Source: an uncultured Chitinophaga sp. (GTDB lineage: Bacteria > Bacteroidota > Bacteroidia > Chitinophagales > Chitinophagaceae). From it: a DNA stretch of 64,000 bases. The DNA is taken from assembly GCF_937898475.1 (NCBI RefSeq), contig NZ_CALEJS010000040.1, forward strand, positions 124,001-188,000. The letters are read 5' to 3'. Under the pieces are notes generated by a model. That model did no database searches and was not told the DNA's origin. It worked only from the letters and a program-made list of their open reading frames with translations. The stretch's first letter is position 1; the number at the start of each line of letters is the position of its first letter. The position numbers and the translations under genes are program-made. This document shows, piece by piece, positions 48,801 through 57,261 of the stretch.

Positions 48801-49380
48801 ACTGAAAGATATTGACGGAGATGGTACGGTAACGCTGAACGACAGAACCATCATCGGTAACCCGCATCCTGATTTTACCTACGGGTTCAACCTCAGCCTG
48901 GCCTGGCGAAATTTTGATTTCAACATGTACCTGTATGGCTCACAGGGGAATGATATTTACAACATCACCAAATACTATACAGACTTCCAGACCTTTGCAG
49001 GCAACCGCAGCAAACGCATGCTGTACGACTCCTGGCGGCCTGATAACCCGGATGCAAAGCTGCCGATACTGGACGCCAACGATAATATCAGCAACGGTAT
49101 TTCGCACAGCTACTATATAGAAAATGGCTCCTACCTGCGTGCCAAAAATATACAGCTGGGTTACTCACTACCGGCTACTTTGCTGAAGAGAGTGAACATA
49201 GACCAGCTGCGGGTGTATCTACAGGCCACCAATCTCTTTACCATCACCTCTTACAGCGGGCTGGAGCCGGATATTATGAATGCTGGTTTTGGCGGCGGCG
49301 GCGATCTTAACAAAGGTGTGGACTATGGATTCTATCCCAACGCCAGGCAGGTACTGGTGGGGCTTTCGCTTACTTTCTAA
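45817..49380 (+). CDS. SusC/RagA family TonB-linked outer-membrane protein with STN domain
   Basis: 1187 residues. Order: signal peptide to about 27; STN signalling domain (about 50-125, LTAALHNIAQRYQVSFDYDS...) that talks to FecR; carboxypeptidase-like domain (about 145-225, GQALPGVSVMIKGSTKGTVTD); TonB plug with VVVTGYTSQQKKDITGSVAVV and NDNGPLYVIDGVSTRSQSLN; then a large barrel. The presence of STN fits the sigma/anti-sigma pair upstream. It imports a large ligand, usually an oligosaccharide, with the SusD partner 23 bp downstream. Confidence 0.96.
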   Translation: MTHLLYLHRAMVCFLCCMLFIHPDTTAQDISWNGRQDQHQKNTRMKSMPLTAALHNIAQRYQVSFDYDSETLQQKQVTAEKVLLHLRNQQVQYNNLDALLKDLLQPFGMKVKQFGQHSYTIYTPREATLPANELSAVINTFITTDTTIAGKVTDAANGQALPGVSVMIKGSTKGTVTDADGHYRLQAPDRNAVLLFQYIGFEARELAVTDGATANVTLLSATSSLSEVVVTGYTSQQKKDITGSVAVVKTKDLLSVPAGNFGQQLQGRAAGVTTTSNGAPGAGVSIRIRGIGTINDNGPLYVIDGVSTRSQSLNSLNPNDIESIQVLKDAAAASIYGAQASNGVVIITTKKGKAGVSKISYDAYYGMQYPGKGPELLNTSEWADLIWTSLRNAGQVGANGNPTHPQFGNGMQPVIPYYILPSGKQQGEVDESAYDLTTNQIVRASQQGTDWYKQIFAPAAIQNHQLTGSGGTDKGNYAFGLNYFNQEGILKYTYFKRYSARINTSLLVKKNIRFGENLQVAFTENTGGDYASGEGNAIVQAMRVPPIIPVYDIDGHFAGTRGAGLGNSSNPYALLYRGKDNKTKGFRAFGNAFAEITFLKDFQFRSSFGIDYTNWNGYSFSYLNPEHSEPAANNGFNENSNYNLRWVFTNTVNYKKTFGRHNVNLVLGTEAISEKGRNLSGGRVNYFSTSELIWNLNNGDPSTQTNASSQTETALASIFGRVDYSYRDKYLFTGILRRDGVSRFAPAERYGIFPAASVGWRLSEEPFLKGLSWLDELKLRAGIGATGNQEIPRAYNYAYEYSTSPRNSNYDLGGTSNSTVIGYYLANLGNPATVWESTVMTNIGLDIAMLRGKLEVNAEVYDRRTNDMLTQPQLTALAGRATAPFVNIGDMRNTGIDLGINYRDKIRGQLQYDIGITFSHYKNEVLRLGETGTEQIFSGGTRYGTITLTEKGKPVSMFYGYQIEGIFQNESEVKAHALQTGMDKSNPAKFVGKYKLKDIDGDGTVTLNDRTIIGNPHPDFTYGFNLSLAWRNFDFNMYLYGSQGNDIYNITKYYTDFQTFAGNRSKRMLYDSWRPDNPDAKLPILDANDNISNGISHSYYIENGSYLRAKNIQLGYSLPATLLKRVNIDQLRVYLQATNLFTITSYSGLEPDIMNAGFGGGGDLNKGVDYGFYPNARQVLVGLSLTF

Positions 49381-49403
49381 TTCCTGATGTAAAAAATCTA
49401 CGC

Positions 49404-51119
49404 ATGAAAAAACTCATATTCACCGGCTGTACTGCACTACTCCTGCTATTGGGCTGGCGCTGCTCAGACAGTTTCCTGGACAAACAGCCGCTGTCACTTG
49501 ATGAAAACGCACTGGCCAACAAAAAAGGGGTGAATGCCATCCTGGTTGGCGCTTACTCCCTGCTGGACGGCATAGGCGCCGGCGGCAGCTATGAGCAGAC
49601 CGCTTCCAACTGGAGCTTTGGCAGTATTCGCGGCGGCGAAGCCCACAAAGGCGCTGATCCCAGCAGTCAGCCGGATATCAACAACATTGAAAGATATGAA
49701 TCCAACCCTACGGATAATTACTACCTGGGTAAGTGGCGTACCTTGTACGATGGCATTGTAAGGGCCAATAACACGCTGAAAGTACTGCGCAAGGTAACAG
49801 ACATGAGCGAGGCAGAAAAAATCAATGTAGCGGCACAAGCACGCTTTCTGAGGGCATTCTATCACTTCGAGGCCAAGAAGCTGTGGAACAGGGTGCCCTA
49901 CCTGGACGACAACGTAACAGAGCTGAACCCGAAGGTACCCAACGATCATGATATCTGGCCGGAGATTATGAATGACCTGCAGTTCGCAATGGACAACCTG
50001 CCTGAAACGCAGGACGCTGTCGGGCGCGTGAACAAGTGGGTGGCCACCGCCTATCTCGCTAAAGCGTATATGTATCAAAGCAACTACACAGCAGCCAAAC
50101 CGCTGATAGAAGCCGTGCTTACCAATGGCCAGAACTCACGTGGGGTAAAATACCGGCTGAACGATTGCTTCCATGATAATTTCAACCCGGCAACAAAGAA
50201 CAGCCCTGAAGCCATACTGGAAGCACAGACCTCTGTAAACGATGGCGCCAACGGCGGTAACGGCAACCAGGGCGACGCACTGAACTATCCCTATACAGGA
50301 GGCCCCGGTAAATGCTGCGGCACCTTTCAGCCCAGCCAGGATCTTGTGAATGCCTACAAAACGGATGTTAACGGGCTGCCCATGATGGGTACTTATAACC
50401 TGGAAGATGTGAAGAATGATGAGGGCATTCCCTCCGATCAGCCTTTCACGCCCTATACCGGTGCGCTGGACCCGCGCCTGGACTGGACCGTTGGACGCAG
50501 GGGCATTCCTTACCTGGACTGGGGCCCGCACCCCGGCGCTGCCTGGATCCGCAACCAGGCTTATGCAGGGCCTTATAGCCCCAAAAAAAACGTCTACTAC
50601 CAGGAGCAGCAGGGCAAATTTACCGATGCCTCCAGCCCTACCGCAGTAGCCAATAATGTGAAGCTGCTGCGACTGGCGGAAGTGATCCTCTGGGCAGCAG
50701 AATGCGAGGCCGCCATCGGCGACCCGGATAAGGCCAGGCTGTATGTGAACCAGCTGCGCAGCCGCGCCCGCAACGGTTGTGTGGTACAGCTGCCCGATGG
50801 TACACCTGCCGCCAATTACAACGTAGATATCTACAAAGAAGCCTGGACATCCCGCAGCGCAGCCATGCAGGCTGTGCGGTTTGAAAACAAGCTGGAACTG
50901 GCGATGGAAGGCCACCGCTTCTTTGACCTGGTAAGATGGGGCATTGCAGATACAGCATTGAACACCTACCTGGCTAAAGTATCCGTAAAAAGAGTATATC
51001 TTAAAGGAGCCGTTTTCACGAAAGGCGTAGATGAATATTACCCGATTCCACAGACAGAGATACAGAACAGCTACCTGAACGGTCAGGCTACTTTACAACA
51101 AAACCCGGGATATAAATAA
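49404..51119 (+). CDS. SusD/RagB family surface lipoprotein
   Basis: 571 residues. Lipobox at Cys20 (LLLLLGWRC) for outer-leaflet anchoring. The TPR-like fold is recognised by RFLRAFYHFEAKKLW-type helices and the C-terminal LAMEGHRFFDLVRWG signature and YPIPQTEIQNS. It captures the ligand above the SusC barrel. SusD proteins of this length with a Gly/Asn-rich loop (NDGANGGNGNQGDALNYPY) are common in Chitinophaga. A FAD-dependent oxidoreductase gene starts 10 bp later. Confidence 0.96.
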   Translation: MKKLIFTGCTALLLLLGWRCSDSFLDKQPLSLDENALANKKGVNAILVGAYSLLDGIGAGGSYEQTASNWSFGSIRGGEAHKGADPSSQPDINNIERYESNPTDNYYLGKWRTLYDGIVRANNTLKVLRKVTDMSEAEKINVAAQARFLRAFYHFEAKKLWNRVPYLDDNVTELNPKVPNDHDIWPEIMNDLQFAMDNLPETQDAVGRVNKWVATAYLAKAYMYQSNYTAAKPLIEAVLTNGQNSRGVKYRLNDCFHDNFNPATKNSPEAILEAQTSVNDGANGGNGNQGDALNYPYTGGPGKCCGTFQPSQDLVNAYKTDVNGLPMMGTYNLEDVKNDEGIPSDQPFTPYTGALDPRLDWTVGRRGIPYLDWGPHPGAAWIRNQAYAGPYSPKKNVYYQEQQGKFTDASSPTAVANNVKLLRLAEVILWAAECEAAIGDPDKARLYVNQLRSRARNGCVVQLPDGTPAANYNVDIYKEAWTSRSAAMQAVRFENKLELAMEGHRFFDLVRWGIADTALNTYLAKVSVKRVYLKGAVFTKGVDEYYPIPQTEIQNSYLNGQATLQQNPGYK

Positions 51120-51129
51120 TCAAACTAAC

Positions 51130-53112
51130 ATGATGAACATACGTAAACTAAGAACAGGCATTTTAACCACCCTGCTGGCATTACTGGCAGGCGGCCATGA
51201 CGCTGCCGCGCAACCGGCAGACAGCTATGACATCTGCGTGTACGGCGGCACCGCTGCGGGCGTAACTGCAGCCTATACGGCAAAGAAACTGGGCAAGAGC
51301 GTATTGCTGGTAGAACCTGGCAAACACCTGGGCGGCATGACCAGCGGCGGACTGGGATATACGGATATCGGCAACAAATTTGCCATCACCGGACTGGCGC
51401 GCGATTTCTACCGGCGTATTGGCCGTCATTACGGCAAGTTTGAACAATGGATCTTTGAGCCGCATGTGGCAGAAAACATCCTGAATGACTATATACAGCA
51501 AGCACAGGTACCGGTGCTCTATGGTTACTATATTACCCAAGCTGATAAGCAGCAGGGCAGCATACAATCCATCACATTGGATAAAGCAGAAGGCAACGGC
51601 CCCGCACAGCGTACCATCAGGGCAAAGATGTTCATTGACTGCAGCTATGAAGGCGACCTGATGGCCCGCGCAGGGGTGAGTTATACCATTGGCAGGGAAG
51701 CCAACAGCGACTATAACGAAACATGGAACGGTGTTCAGCTGCTGGATAAGCACCAGTTTCCTGATGGCATTGATCCTTATAAAGAAAAGGGGAATGCTTC
51801 CAGCGGATTATTATGGGGCATCAGCCCCGAGCCGCCGGCTAAAAACGGTGCGGGCGATAAAAAGGTACAGGCCTATAATTTCCGTATCTGCCTGAGCAGC
51901 GATCCTGCCAACCTGATACCCATTACACAGCCTGACAACTACGATCCTTCCAGGTATGAGCTGCTGGTAAGAGTGCTGGAAAAGAACCGCTGGAAAAACC
52001 TATGGGGCGGACTGAAGTTTGACCTGATGCCGAATAATAAAACGGATATCAACAACAACGGTCCCTTCTCCACAGACATGATCGGTATGAACTATGATTA
52101 CCCGGAAGCTGATTATGCCACCCGCAAAAAGATCATCAAGGCGCATGAAGATTATAACAAAGGCCTGCTGTATTTCATCGGCCATGATCCCCGGGTACCA
52201 GAAGATTTGCGTACCGAGATGCTGAAATGGGGTTACCCCAAAGATGAGTACACCGATAATGGCGGATGGTCTTTCCAGCTCTATGTGAGGGAAGCCCGCA
52301 GGATGATAGGCCAGTATGTAATGACACAACACAACTGCGAAGGCAGGGAAGTAGTAAAAGATGCGATCGGCATGGCTGCCTATACCATGGACTCTCACAA
52401 CTGTCAGCGCGTAGTGGTAAATGGGATGGTAAAGAATGAAGGAGATGTGCAGAAAGGTACACCCGGCCCCTACCCTATTGCATACCGTTCGCTGGTGCCC
52501 AAACCAAAGGATTGTAAAAACCTGCTGGTGCCCGTGTGCTTATCTGCCACGCACATTGCCTATGGTTCTATCCGTATGGAGCCGGTGTTCATGGTGCTGG
52601 GCCAGTCTTCTGCCACCGCTGCAGTAATGGCTATCAATGACGGCAAAGCAGTGCAGGACATCAACGTAAAAGCTTTACAGCAAAAGCTGAAAGAAGACCC
52701 GCTGGTAGACGGCAGCATTCCTGAAGTACTGGTAGATGATGCTGATAAAACATTCCTGCAGACAAAAGGCCAGTGGCAGCAAACGAAAGCTTCGCACAAC
52801 TATGGCACTTCTGTTACCACCGCCAACAGCGGCAGCATCCGCTTTACACCGCCCATGCAGCATGAAGGACGGTACACCATCTATTACTACAACATTGCCA
52901 AACAGGGCAAAGCGCCCGCTGTTAATTTCAACATCGTATCTGCAGATGGCAACAAAACCATGCGGCAGCCGCTGGAAGAACATGGCAATGAATGGGTGCC
53001 ACTGGGATCTTACTCCTACAAGAAAGGTTCACCTTATTACATAGAGCTTTCCCTGCCGGAGGGCGTACAGGGCGATATGATGGCAGACGCGGTATTGTGT
53101 GTACCTGAGTAG
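51130..53112 (+). CDS. Secreted FAD-dependent oxidoreductase with golvesin/xanthan-lyase-like C-terminal domain
   Basis: 660 residues with a signal peptide (to about 28). The FAD domain starts YDICVYGGTAAGVTAAYTAKK (33-53), followed by the family's HLGGMTSGGLGYTDIG, MFIDCSYEGDLMARAGVSY and the late VPVCLSATHIAYGSIRMEP. Residues from about 535 form a beta-sandwich-like domain with the spaced W-Q-T/G-x-Y/W-V-P-L-G/ADAV pattern of golvesin-type carbohydrate-binding modules. It probably oxidises or modifies a sugar outside the cell. It is the only enzyme in the SusCD operon; no glycoside hydrolase or lyase is present. Confidence 0.85.
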   Translation: MMNIRKLRTGILTTLLALLAGGHDAAAQPADSYDICVYGGTAAGVTAAYTAKKLGKSVLLVEPGKHLGGMTSGGLGYTDIGNKFAITGLARDFYRRIGRHYGKFEQWIFEPHVAENILNDYIQQAQVPVLYGYYITQADKQQGSIQSITLDKAEGNGPAQRTIRAKMFIDCSYEGDLMARAGVSYTIGREANSDYNETWNGVQLLDKHQFPDGIDPYKEKGNASSGLLWGISPEPPAKNGAGDKKVQAYNFRICLSSDPANLIPITQPDNYDPSRYELLVRVLEKNRWKNLWGGLKFDLMPNNKTDINNNGPFSTDMIGMNYDYPEADYATRKKIIKAHEDYNKGLLYFIGHDPRVPEDLRTEMLKWGYPKDEYTDNGGWSFQLYVREARRMIGQYVMTQHNCEGREVVKDAIGMAAYTMDSHNCQRVVVNGMVKNEGDVQKGTPGPYPIAYRSLVPKPKDCKNLLVPVCLSATHIAYGSIRMEPVFMVLGQSSATAAVMAINDGKAVQDINVKALQQKLKEDPLVDGSIPEVLVDDADKTFLQTKGQWQQTKASHNYGTSVTTANSGSIRFTPPMQHEGRYTIYYYNIAKQGKAPAVNFNIVSADGNKTMRQPLEEHGNEWVPLGSYSYKKGSPYYIELSLPEGVQGDMMADAVLCVPE

Positions 53113-53118
53113 CGGGTA

Positions 53119-54447
53119 CTAAAACCTGAATTGCAGGCGGCAGGTAAATATGTCGTCTTTAACATCTGTGGTATAGCCTTGAAGGTCTGTTGACTCATTC
53201 CTTACAAGGTCATACCACAGTGTTAACCTGAGATGTTCATTAATGTGATAAAGATAGCCTGCGCCGAAAGTATCGAAGCGAAGATCGGCCTCGGTGGTGT
53301 TGCTGCCAGCCTGCCCTACCTGGTGGCCGCTGATATCGCTGTTGGGATCATACCAGTCGTATTTCAGGCCCAGCTGGTGCTGGGGGCTTCCCAGATGTTG
53401 CAGGAAGTAAAAGTAAGCGCCGTCAAATTTCCTTACATACAAAGGCAATTTAGCGCCGGCAGCATCTTCGGGAATAGCGCCCGGCGTTTCACTGGTAGCG
53501 GCGGTAGCGGTTTGTGTTCCGCGAATGTATTCTGCCCTGAACTCCGTAAAACCCTTTTTGCCATTTGGTATCTTCAACTGTACATCCGCACCGTAATAAT
53601 GGCGGGGCGCTATCTTTCCTTCATTTGAAAGCGTGGAATCTACATTAAACCCTGGCTTACCATCCACCACGGTGCCTGATCTGTAAATGTAGCGGGTGAA
53701 TTGCTGCATGCCGCCGTACAGGCAGGAGATACCTCCTGAGATACGCCAGCCTTTTGTATTCAACGTATAGGGTTTGAGCGCTATACGGGCAATGAGATCC
53801 TTGTGGCTGTCAAAATCAGACGGGCCGGCCAGCCCCTGGCCATTGAACAAGCCCGCATCTATCCTGAAATGCCGCAGCGGATGGTCTTTGCGGCGTGGCT
53901 CAAAAGTGACCATCGCGCCAAGATCGCGCTCTGTTCTCATAAGTATCTGCGACATACGTCCGCGTTCCGGGCTTTCGCGGTCTACAGAGGCCAGGTTCAC
54001 TTCATAGCCGAAGGGTCTTGCAAACATCCCCCCGCTTATGGAAAACACATTCCACTTGTTTTCAAACACACGCCCGTAAAAATCTCTTGCAAATACCCCT
54101 CTCTCTGTGCCGTCAAACTGGAAAGCGAAGGCTACCATGGGCATGCCATTATCGTAATAACGTTCATAATCCAAACGAATGCGGCCCCTGCGCAGCATAA
54201 AGCGGTTATTGACTGCTTCCGGAAAATCGCCCCCGGAATAGTTTTTAGCGCCTTTACTGCCGGCATACTGGAACTGCGGCTGAATATAGCCACTGAAACG
54301 CAGCGCGTCGTACTTCTTGTACATAGAAAACATTCCCTTTCCCAGGGAGGTGGAAGTGTCTATCATATCCATAAGGAACTGTCCCCTGGCAACACCCGCC
54401 AGCAAAAGGAACAGGCACAACACCGGCAAACGTCTCATTGTCCGCAT
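53119..54447 (-). CDS. Phosphate-selective-type porin (OprO/OprP-like)
   Basis: About 442 residues from MRTMRRLPVLCLFLLLAGV (54447). The mature protein begins with a short helix and then barrel strands such as LRFSGYIQPQFQYAG, RRGRIRLDYERYYDNG and FPRPFG-like MFARPFGYEVNLAS, the OprO/P family layout. Substrate in Bacteroidota is often not phosphate. Its promoter at 54472-54502 is a full consensus match. It is last in order after the MBOAT gene but has its own promoter. It ends 6 bp from the convergent oxidoreductase. Confidence 0.85.
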   Translation of the reverse strand: MRTMRRLPVLCLFLLLAGVARGQFLMDMIDTSTSLGKGMFSMYKKYDALRFSGYIQPQFQYAGSKGAKNYSGGDFPEAVNNRFMLRRGRIRLDYERYYDNGMPMVAFAFQFDGTERGVFARDFYGRVFENKWNVFSISGGMFARPFGYEVNLASVDRESPERGRMSQILMRTERDLGAMVTFEPRRKDHPLRHFRIDAGLFNGQGLAGPSDFDSHKDLIARIALKPYTLNTKGWRISGGISCLYGGMQQFTRYIYRSGTVVDGKPGFNVDSTLSNEGKIAPRHYYGADVQLKIPNGKKGFTEFRAEYIRGTQTATAATSETPGAIPEDAAGAKLPLYVRKFDGAYFYFLQHLGSPQHQLGLKYDWYDPNSDISGHQVGQAGSNTTEADLRFDTFGAGYLYHINEHLRLTLWYDLVRNESTDLQGYTTDVKDDIFTCRLQFRF

Positions 54448-54471
54448 ATTTTTTGGTTGAACATTAAGCCG

Positions 54472-54502
54472 CAAAAGTAGGGCCAGGACCGATACAATCA
54501 AA
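54472..54502 (-). promoter_or_regulatory. Full promoter of the porin gene, overlapping the MBOAT stop
   Basis: Minus-strand TTTG (54502-54499), 19 nt, TACTTTTG (54479-54472). The TTTG shares bases with the MBOAT stop codon TGA (54500-54498). Predicted start near 54468 with a leader of about 21 nt. Confidence 0.65.
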
Positions 54503-56000
54503 ATTGGAAATAGATCGGTATCATGGGCTGCGTGGTTTTTACCTGGATCAGCAGCCAGATGAACAGCACCATAATGGCAATACTGCCTGCTACCGGTACC
54601 CGGGTCAGGGCTCGTTCCATCTGTTGCTGCCCCCCGGCGCCCGCGAGGAAATGCAGCGCAAAACCCAGCAGCATCAGGCCGAATACGGTACTGTAGCCCT
54701 GGTACAGCTCGCGCCATATACCGGGTTGAAAGTCGTACGCAATCTGGTGCAGCAGGGCCCAGGCGTCCTGGAAAGTTGCGGCCTTAAAGAAGATCCAGCA
54801 GAAGCACACAAAATGGAAGGTGATGAGGATGCCCAGTACTTTGAAGGCGTATTTGCCTACACCTTTGAACCCGATGCCGGAACGCTTTAACCAGGTGATC
54901 CTTACCTTATCCACCGCCAGCGCAAAGCCATGCAGGCCGCCCCAGAATATGAAGTTCCAGCTGGCGCCATGCCAGAAACCGCCAATCAGCATGGTCAGGG
55001 CCAGGTTCAGGTATTGCCTGAATTTTCCTTTGCGGTTACCGCCCAGGGGTATGTAGAGGTAATCACGCAGCCAGGAAGAAAGGGAGATATGCCATCTGCG
55101 CCAGAACTCCGTAATGCTGGCGCTTTGATAAGGTGTTTCAAAATTGGGGGGTATTTTGAAGCCGGTCCAGCGGGCAATACCGATGGCCATATCTGAATAG
55201 CCGGAGAAATCGCAGTAGATCACCAGCGCATAACCATATACGCCCAGCAGGCACTCCAGACCGGTGTGCCGGGTAGGATCGTCAAAAATATACTGAACAA
55301 AGTTCAGGTAGATAAAATCAGAGACCACTACTTTTTTGAATAGTCCGCTGATGATGAGATACATGCCTTTACCAATGTCTTCCGACTGCAGATGGTAGGG
55401 CTGGGAGATCTGCGGGATGAAGTCTGCCGCCCTTACGATCGGTCCCATCATCAGTTTCGGGAAGAAGGACAGGAAGAAGAGGTAGTCCATAAAATTGTCT
55501 ACCGGCTTTATCTCCCGGCGATACACATCAATGGTATAGCTCAGGTTCTCGAAGGTGTAGAAGGAAATACCGATGGGCAGCAGCAGGTGCAGGGGACGAA
55601 TATGACCGCCCGAAATATCATTCATGATACCGATAAAGAAATCGGTATACTTGAAATAGAACAGCAGGCCTATGTTGATGATAATACTGAATACCAGCAG
55701 GAATACCCGCAAGGGGCGTTTCTGCGCATGATAAATCCAGCGGGAAAGGTTGAAATCGACAATGGCCGATAAGATCACCAGTCCTACATAAAAGCCGCAG
55801 GCCTTATAAAAGAAGTACAGGGAAAACAGCGTGTATACCCATACCCGGCCTGTTTTACTGCGCGCTACGGCCAGATAGCACAGGAGAAAGAGCGCAAAGA
55901 AATAAAAGAAGAAGGCGCTGTTGAACAGTACGGGATCCTTAGGATTGTACAGGAGTACTGACAGCAGTTTGTGAATGTCTATATCAAATATCCTTTCCAT
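54498..56000 (-). CDS. MBOAT family O-acyltransferase (AlgI/PatA-like)
   Basis: 500 residues from MERIFDIDIHKLLSVLLYNP (56000), about 12 membrane helices. The MBOAT motif WRRWHISLSSWLRDYLYIPLGG and the catalytic His in GFWHGASWNFIFWG are intact. It should carry acyl (usually acetyl) groups across the inner membrane for modification of an envelope or exported glycan, with an SGNH partner as transferase. Its start overlaps the upstream SGNH gene by 17 bp, so translation is coupled. Confidence 0.93.
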   Translation of the reverse strand: MERIFDIDIHKLLSVLLYNPKDPVLFNSAFFFYFFALFLLCYLAVARSKTGRVWVYTLFSLYFFYKACGFYVGLVILSAIVDFNLSRWIYHAQKRPLRVFLLVFSIIINIGLLFYFKYTDFFIGIMNDISGGHIRPLHLLLPIGISFYTFENLSYTIDVYRREIKPVDNFMDYLFFLSFFPKLMMGPIVRAADFIPQISQPYHLQSEDIGKGMYLIISGLFKKVVVSDFIYLNFVQYIFDDPTRHTGLECLLGVYGYALVIYCDFSGYSDMAIGIARWTGFKIPPNFETPYQSASITEFWRRWHISLSSWLRDYLYIPLGGNRKGKFRQYLNLALTMLIGGFWHGASWNFIFWGGLHGFALAVDKVRITWLKRSGIGFKGVGKYAFKVLGILITFHFVCFCWIFFKAATFQDAWALLHQIAYDFQPGIWRELYQGYSTVFGLMLLGFALHFLAGAGGQQQMERALTRVPVAGSIAIMVLFIWLLIQVKTTQPMIPIYFQF

Positions 56001-57261
56001 GGTTTTCCAGGTATGCTTTATATGCCTGCTGCAACGCTTCGTACAGTAAACGGCCCTGCAGCTGGTAACCGCGTGCGTTAAAGTGTATATGATCCGGCGC
56101 CCATCCGGCGGCAAAGCTGCTCTTCATGGCTTTATTCAGCGCATTGAAGTTCCAGCAGGCCAGACCATTATCGCGGCAGTATTGAACGATCTGTTGTGTT
56201 ACCATTCCTATAGCCGGGTTAGGATAGTGACTAACACGGTAATAGGTCCGGTATTTTTGCCCCACCTTCTTACGGAAAGCCTTGCGCGTAGTGCGCATAC
56301 ATTCCGGCGGTGTAGTCAGCAGGATGGGCACATCCGGCTGCTGTTGCCGCAGCAGGTGCACGGTACTGTCTATCTGTGCGGTGATGGCAGTTGCACTTAA
56401 ACCGCTGTAAGCTTCGTTGGTGCCCAGTGAAATGATGACCAGCTGCGGTTGCAGCACCTGCATCTGCGCCGTTAGCGTGAGCGGGTTATCCATATAGTGC
56501 TGGAACATTGCACCATTGATGCCGATAGCGTGGTACAACACCCCATTGCTGCCATTCTGTATGATCGCACCGTAGAACAGGAAAGGCCCTGTGCCTTTGT
56601 TGTCCCAGCGCGTCTGAAAAGACTGCACGGCAGACCGAAATTCAAGCGTGGCCTTACTGAGCGTAGGTGTACCCACAAATGGCGCAGGCGTAATAGTGAC
56701 TGCTGCACCCGGCGCCAGTACGCTGCCTTCGGTAGAACCCGCGTCGTAAAAGAGCTGCGCCCTGCTGACGGCATCATCCAGCCCGTTCACCGAGCGGCCA
56801 TTGAAATACAAGGCAGGCGATTTGCTGCCTGTAGTGATCACAATAGCTCCCGGTCCCGGTGCATATTCTTTATATCGGTCTATCACCTTATCTGTCTGCC
56901 ACCTTACCGTACTGTTCCAGCGGTAATCGTCCGGGCCGTTGGTACCTGCCAGGTTGTAGGGAAACGTCCATCCGCGGCCTGCATTCCCGAACTCCTTTTG
57001 CAGTGCTGCGCCGGTGGCCACGGGGTAGCTGCCCGCCTGAATGTGTGAATCCCCCAGGTGAAGGATGCTCACCACATTACTGTCTGCCTGCTGCAACGCT
57101 TCAAAAAAGCGGTACAGCGCAGTATCCTGCTGGATGGTGTTAGGCACAGCGGGTTTAACGCTTTGTGCCAGAACTGTTCCGCCGGTAATGACTGCTCCTA
57201 TGAAAACCGTAAATGCGAAGCTGACGCTTTTTTTACGGGAGTTCCTCCTCGCTGAATTCAT
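55984..57261 (-). CDS. Secreted SGNH/GDSL hydrolase-type acyltransferase or esterase, second copy
   Basis: 425 residues from MNSARRNSRKKSVSFAFTVF (57261) with a signal peptide ending LAQ. SGNH motifs: ILHLGDSHIQAG (nucleophile Ser72), a Gly-rich turn (GRGWTFPYNLAG), VIISLGTNEA with Asn, and DHIHFNARGY (Asp390, His393). Overlaps its upstream SGNH paralogue by 29 bp and the downstream MBOAT gene by 17 bp. The trio probably moves and places (or removes) O-acetyl groups on one polymer. Much longer frames upstream are rejected. Confidence 0.88.
   Translation of the reverse strand: MNSARRNSRKKSVSFAFTVFIGAVITGGTVLAQSVKPAVPNTIQQDTALYRFFEALQQADSNVVSILHLGDSHIQAGSYPVATGAALQKEFGNAGRGWTFPYNLAGTNGPDDYRWNSTVRWQTDKVIDRYKEYAPGPGAIVITTGSKSPALYFNGRSVNGLDDAVSRAQLFYDAGSTEGSVLAPGAAVTITPAPFVGTPTLSKATLEFRSAVQSFQTRWDNKGTGPFLFYGAIIQNGSNGVLYHAIGINGAMFQHYMDNPLTLTAQMQVLQPQLVIISLGTNEAYSGLSATAITAQIDSTVHLLRQQQPDVPILLTTPPECMRTTRKAFRKKVGQKYRTYYRVSHYPNPAIGMVTQQIVQYCRDNGLACWNFNALNKAMKSSFAAGWAPDHIHFNARGYQLQGRLLYEALQQAYKAYLENHGKDI

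Noticed and set aside
54448..54717. Longer N-terminus for the porin
   Set aside because: It runs over the MBOAT stop and the porin promoter; the signal peptide begins at 54447.
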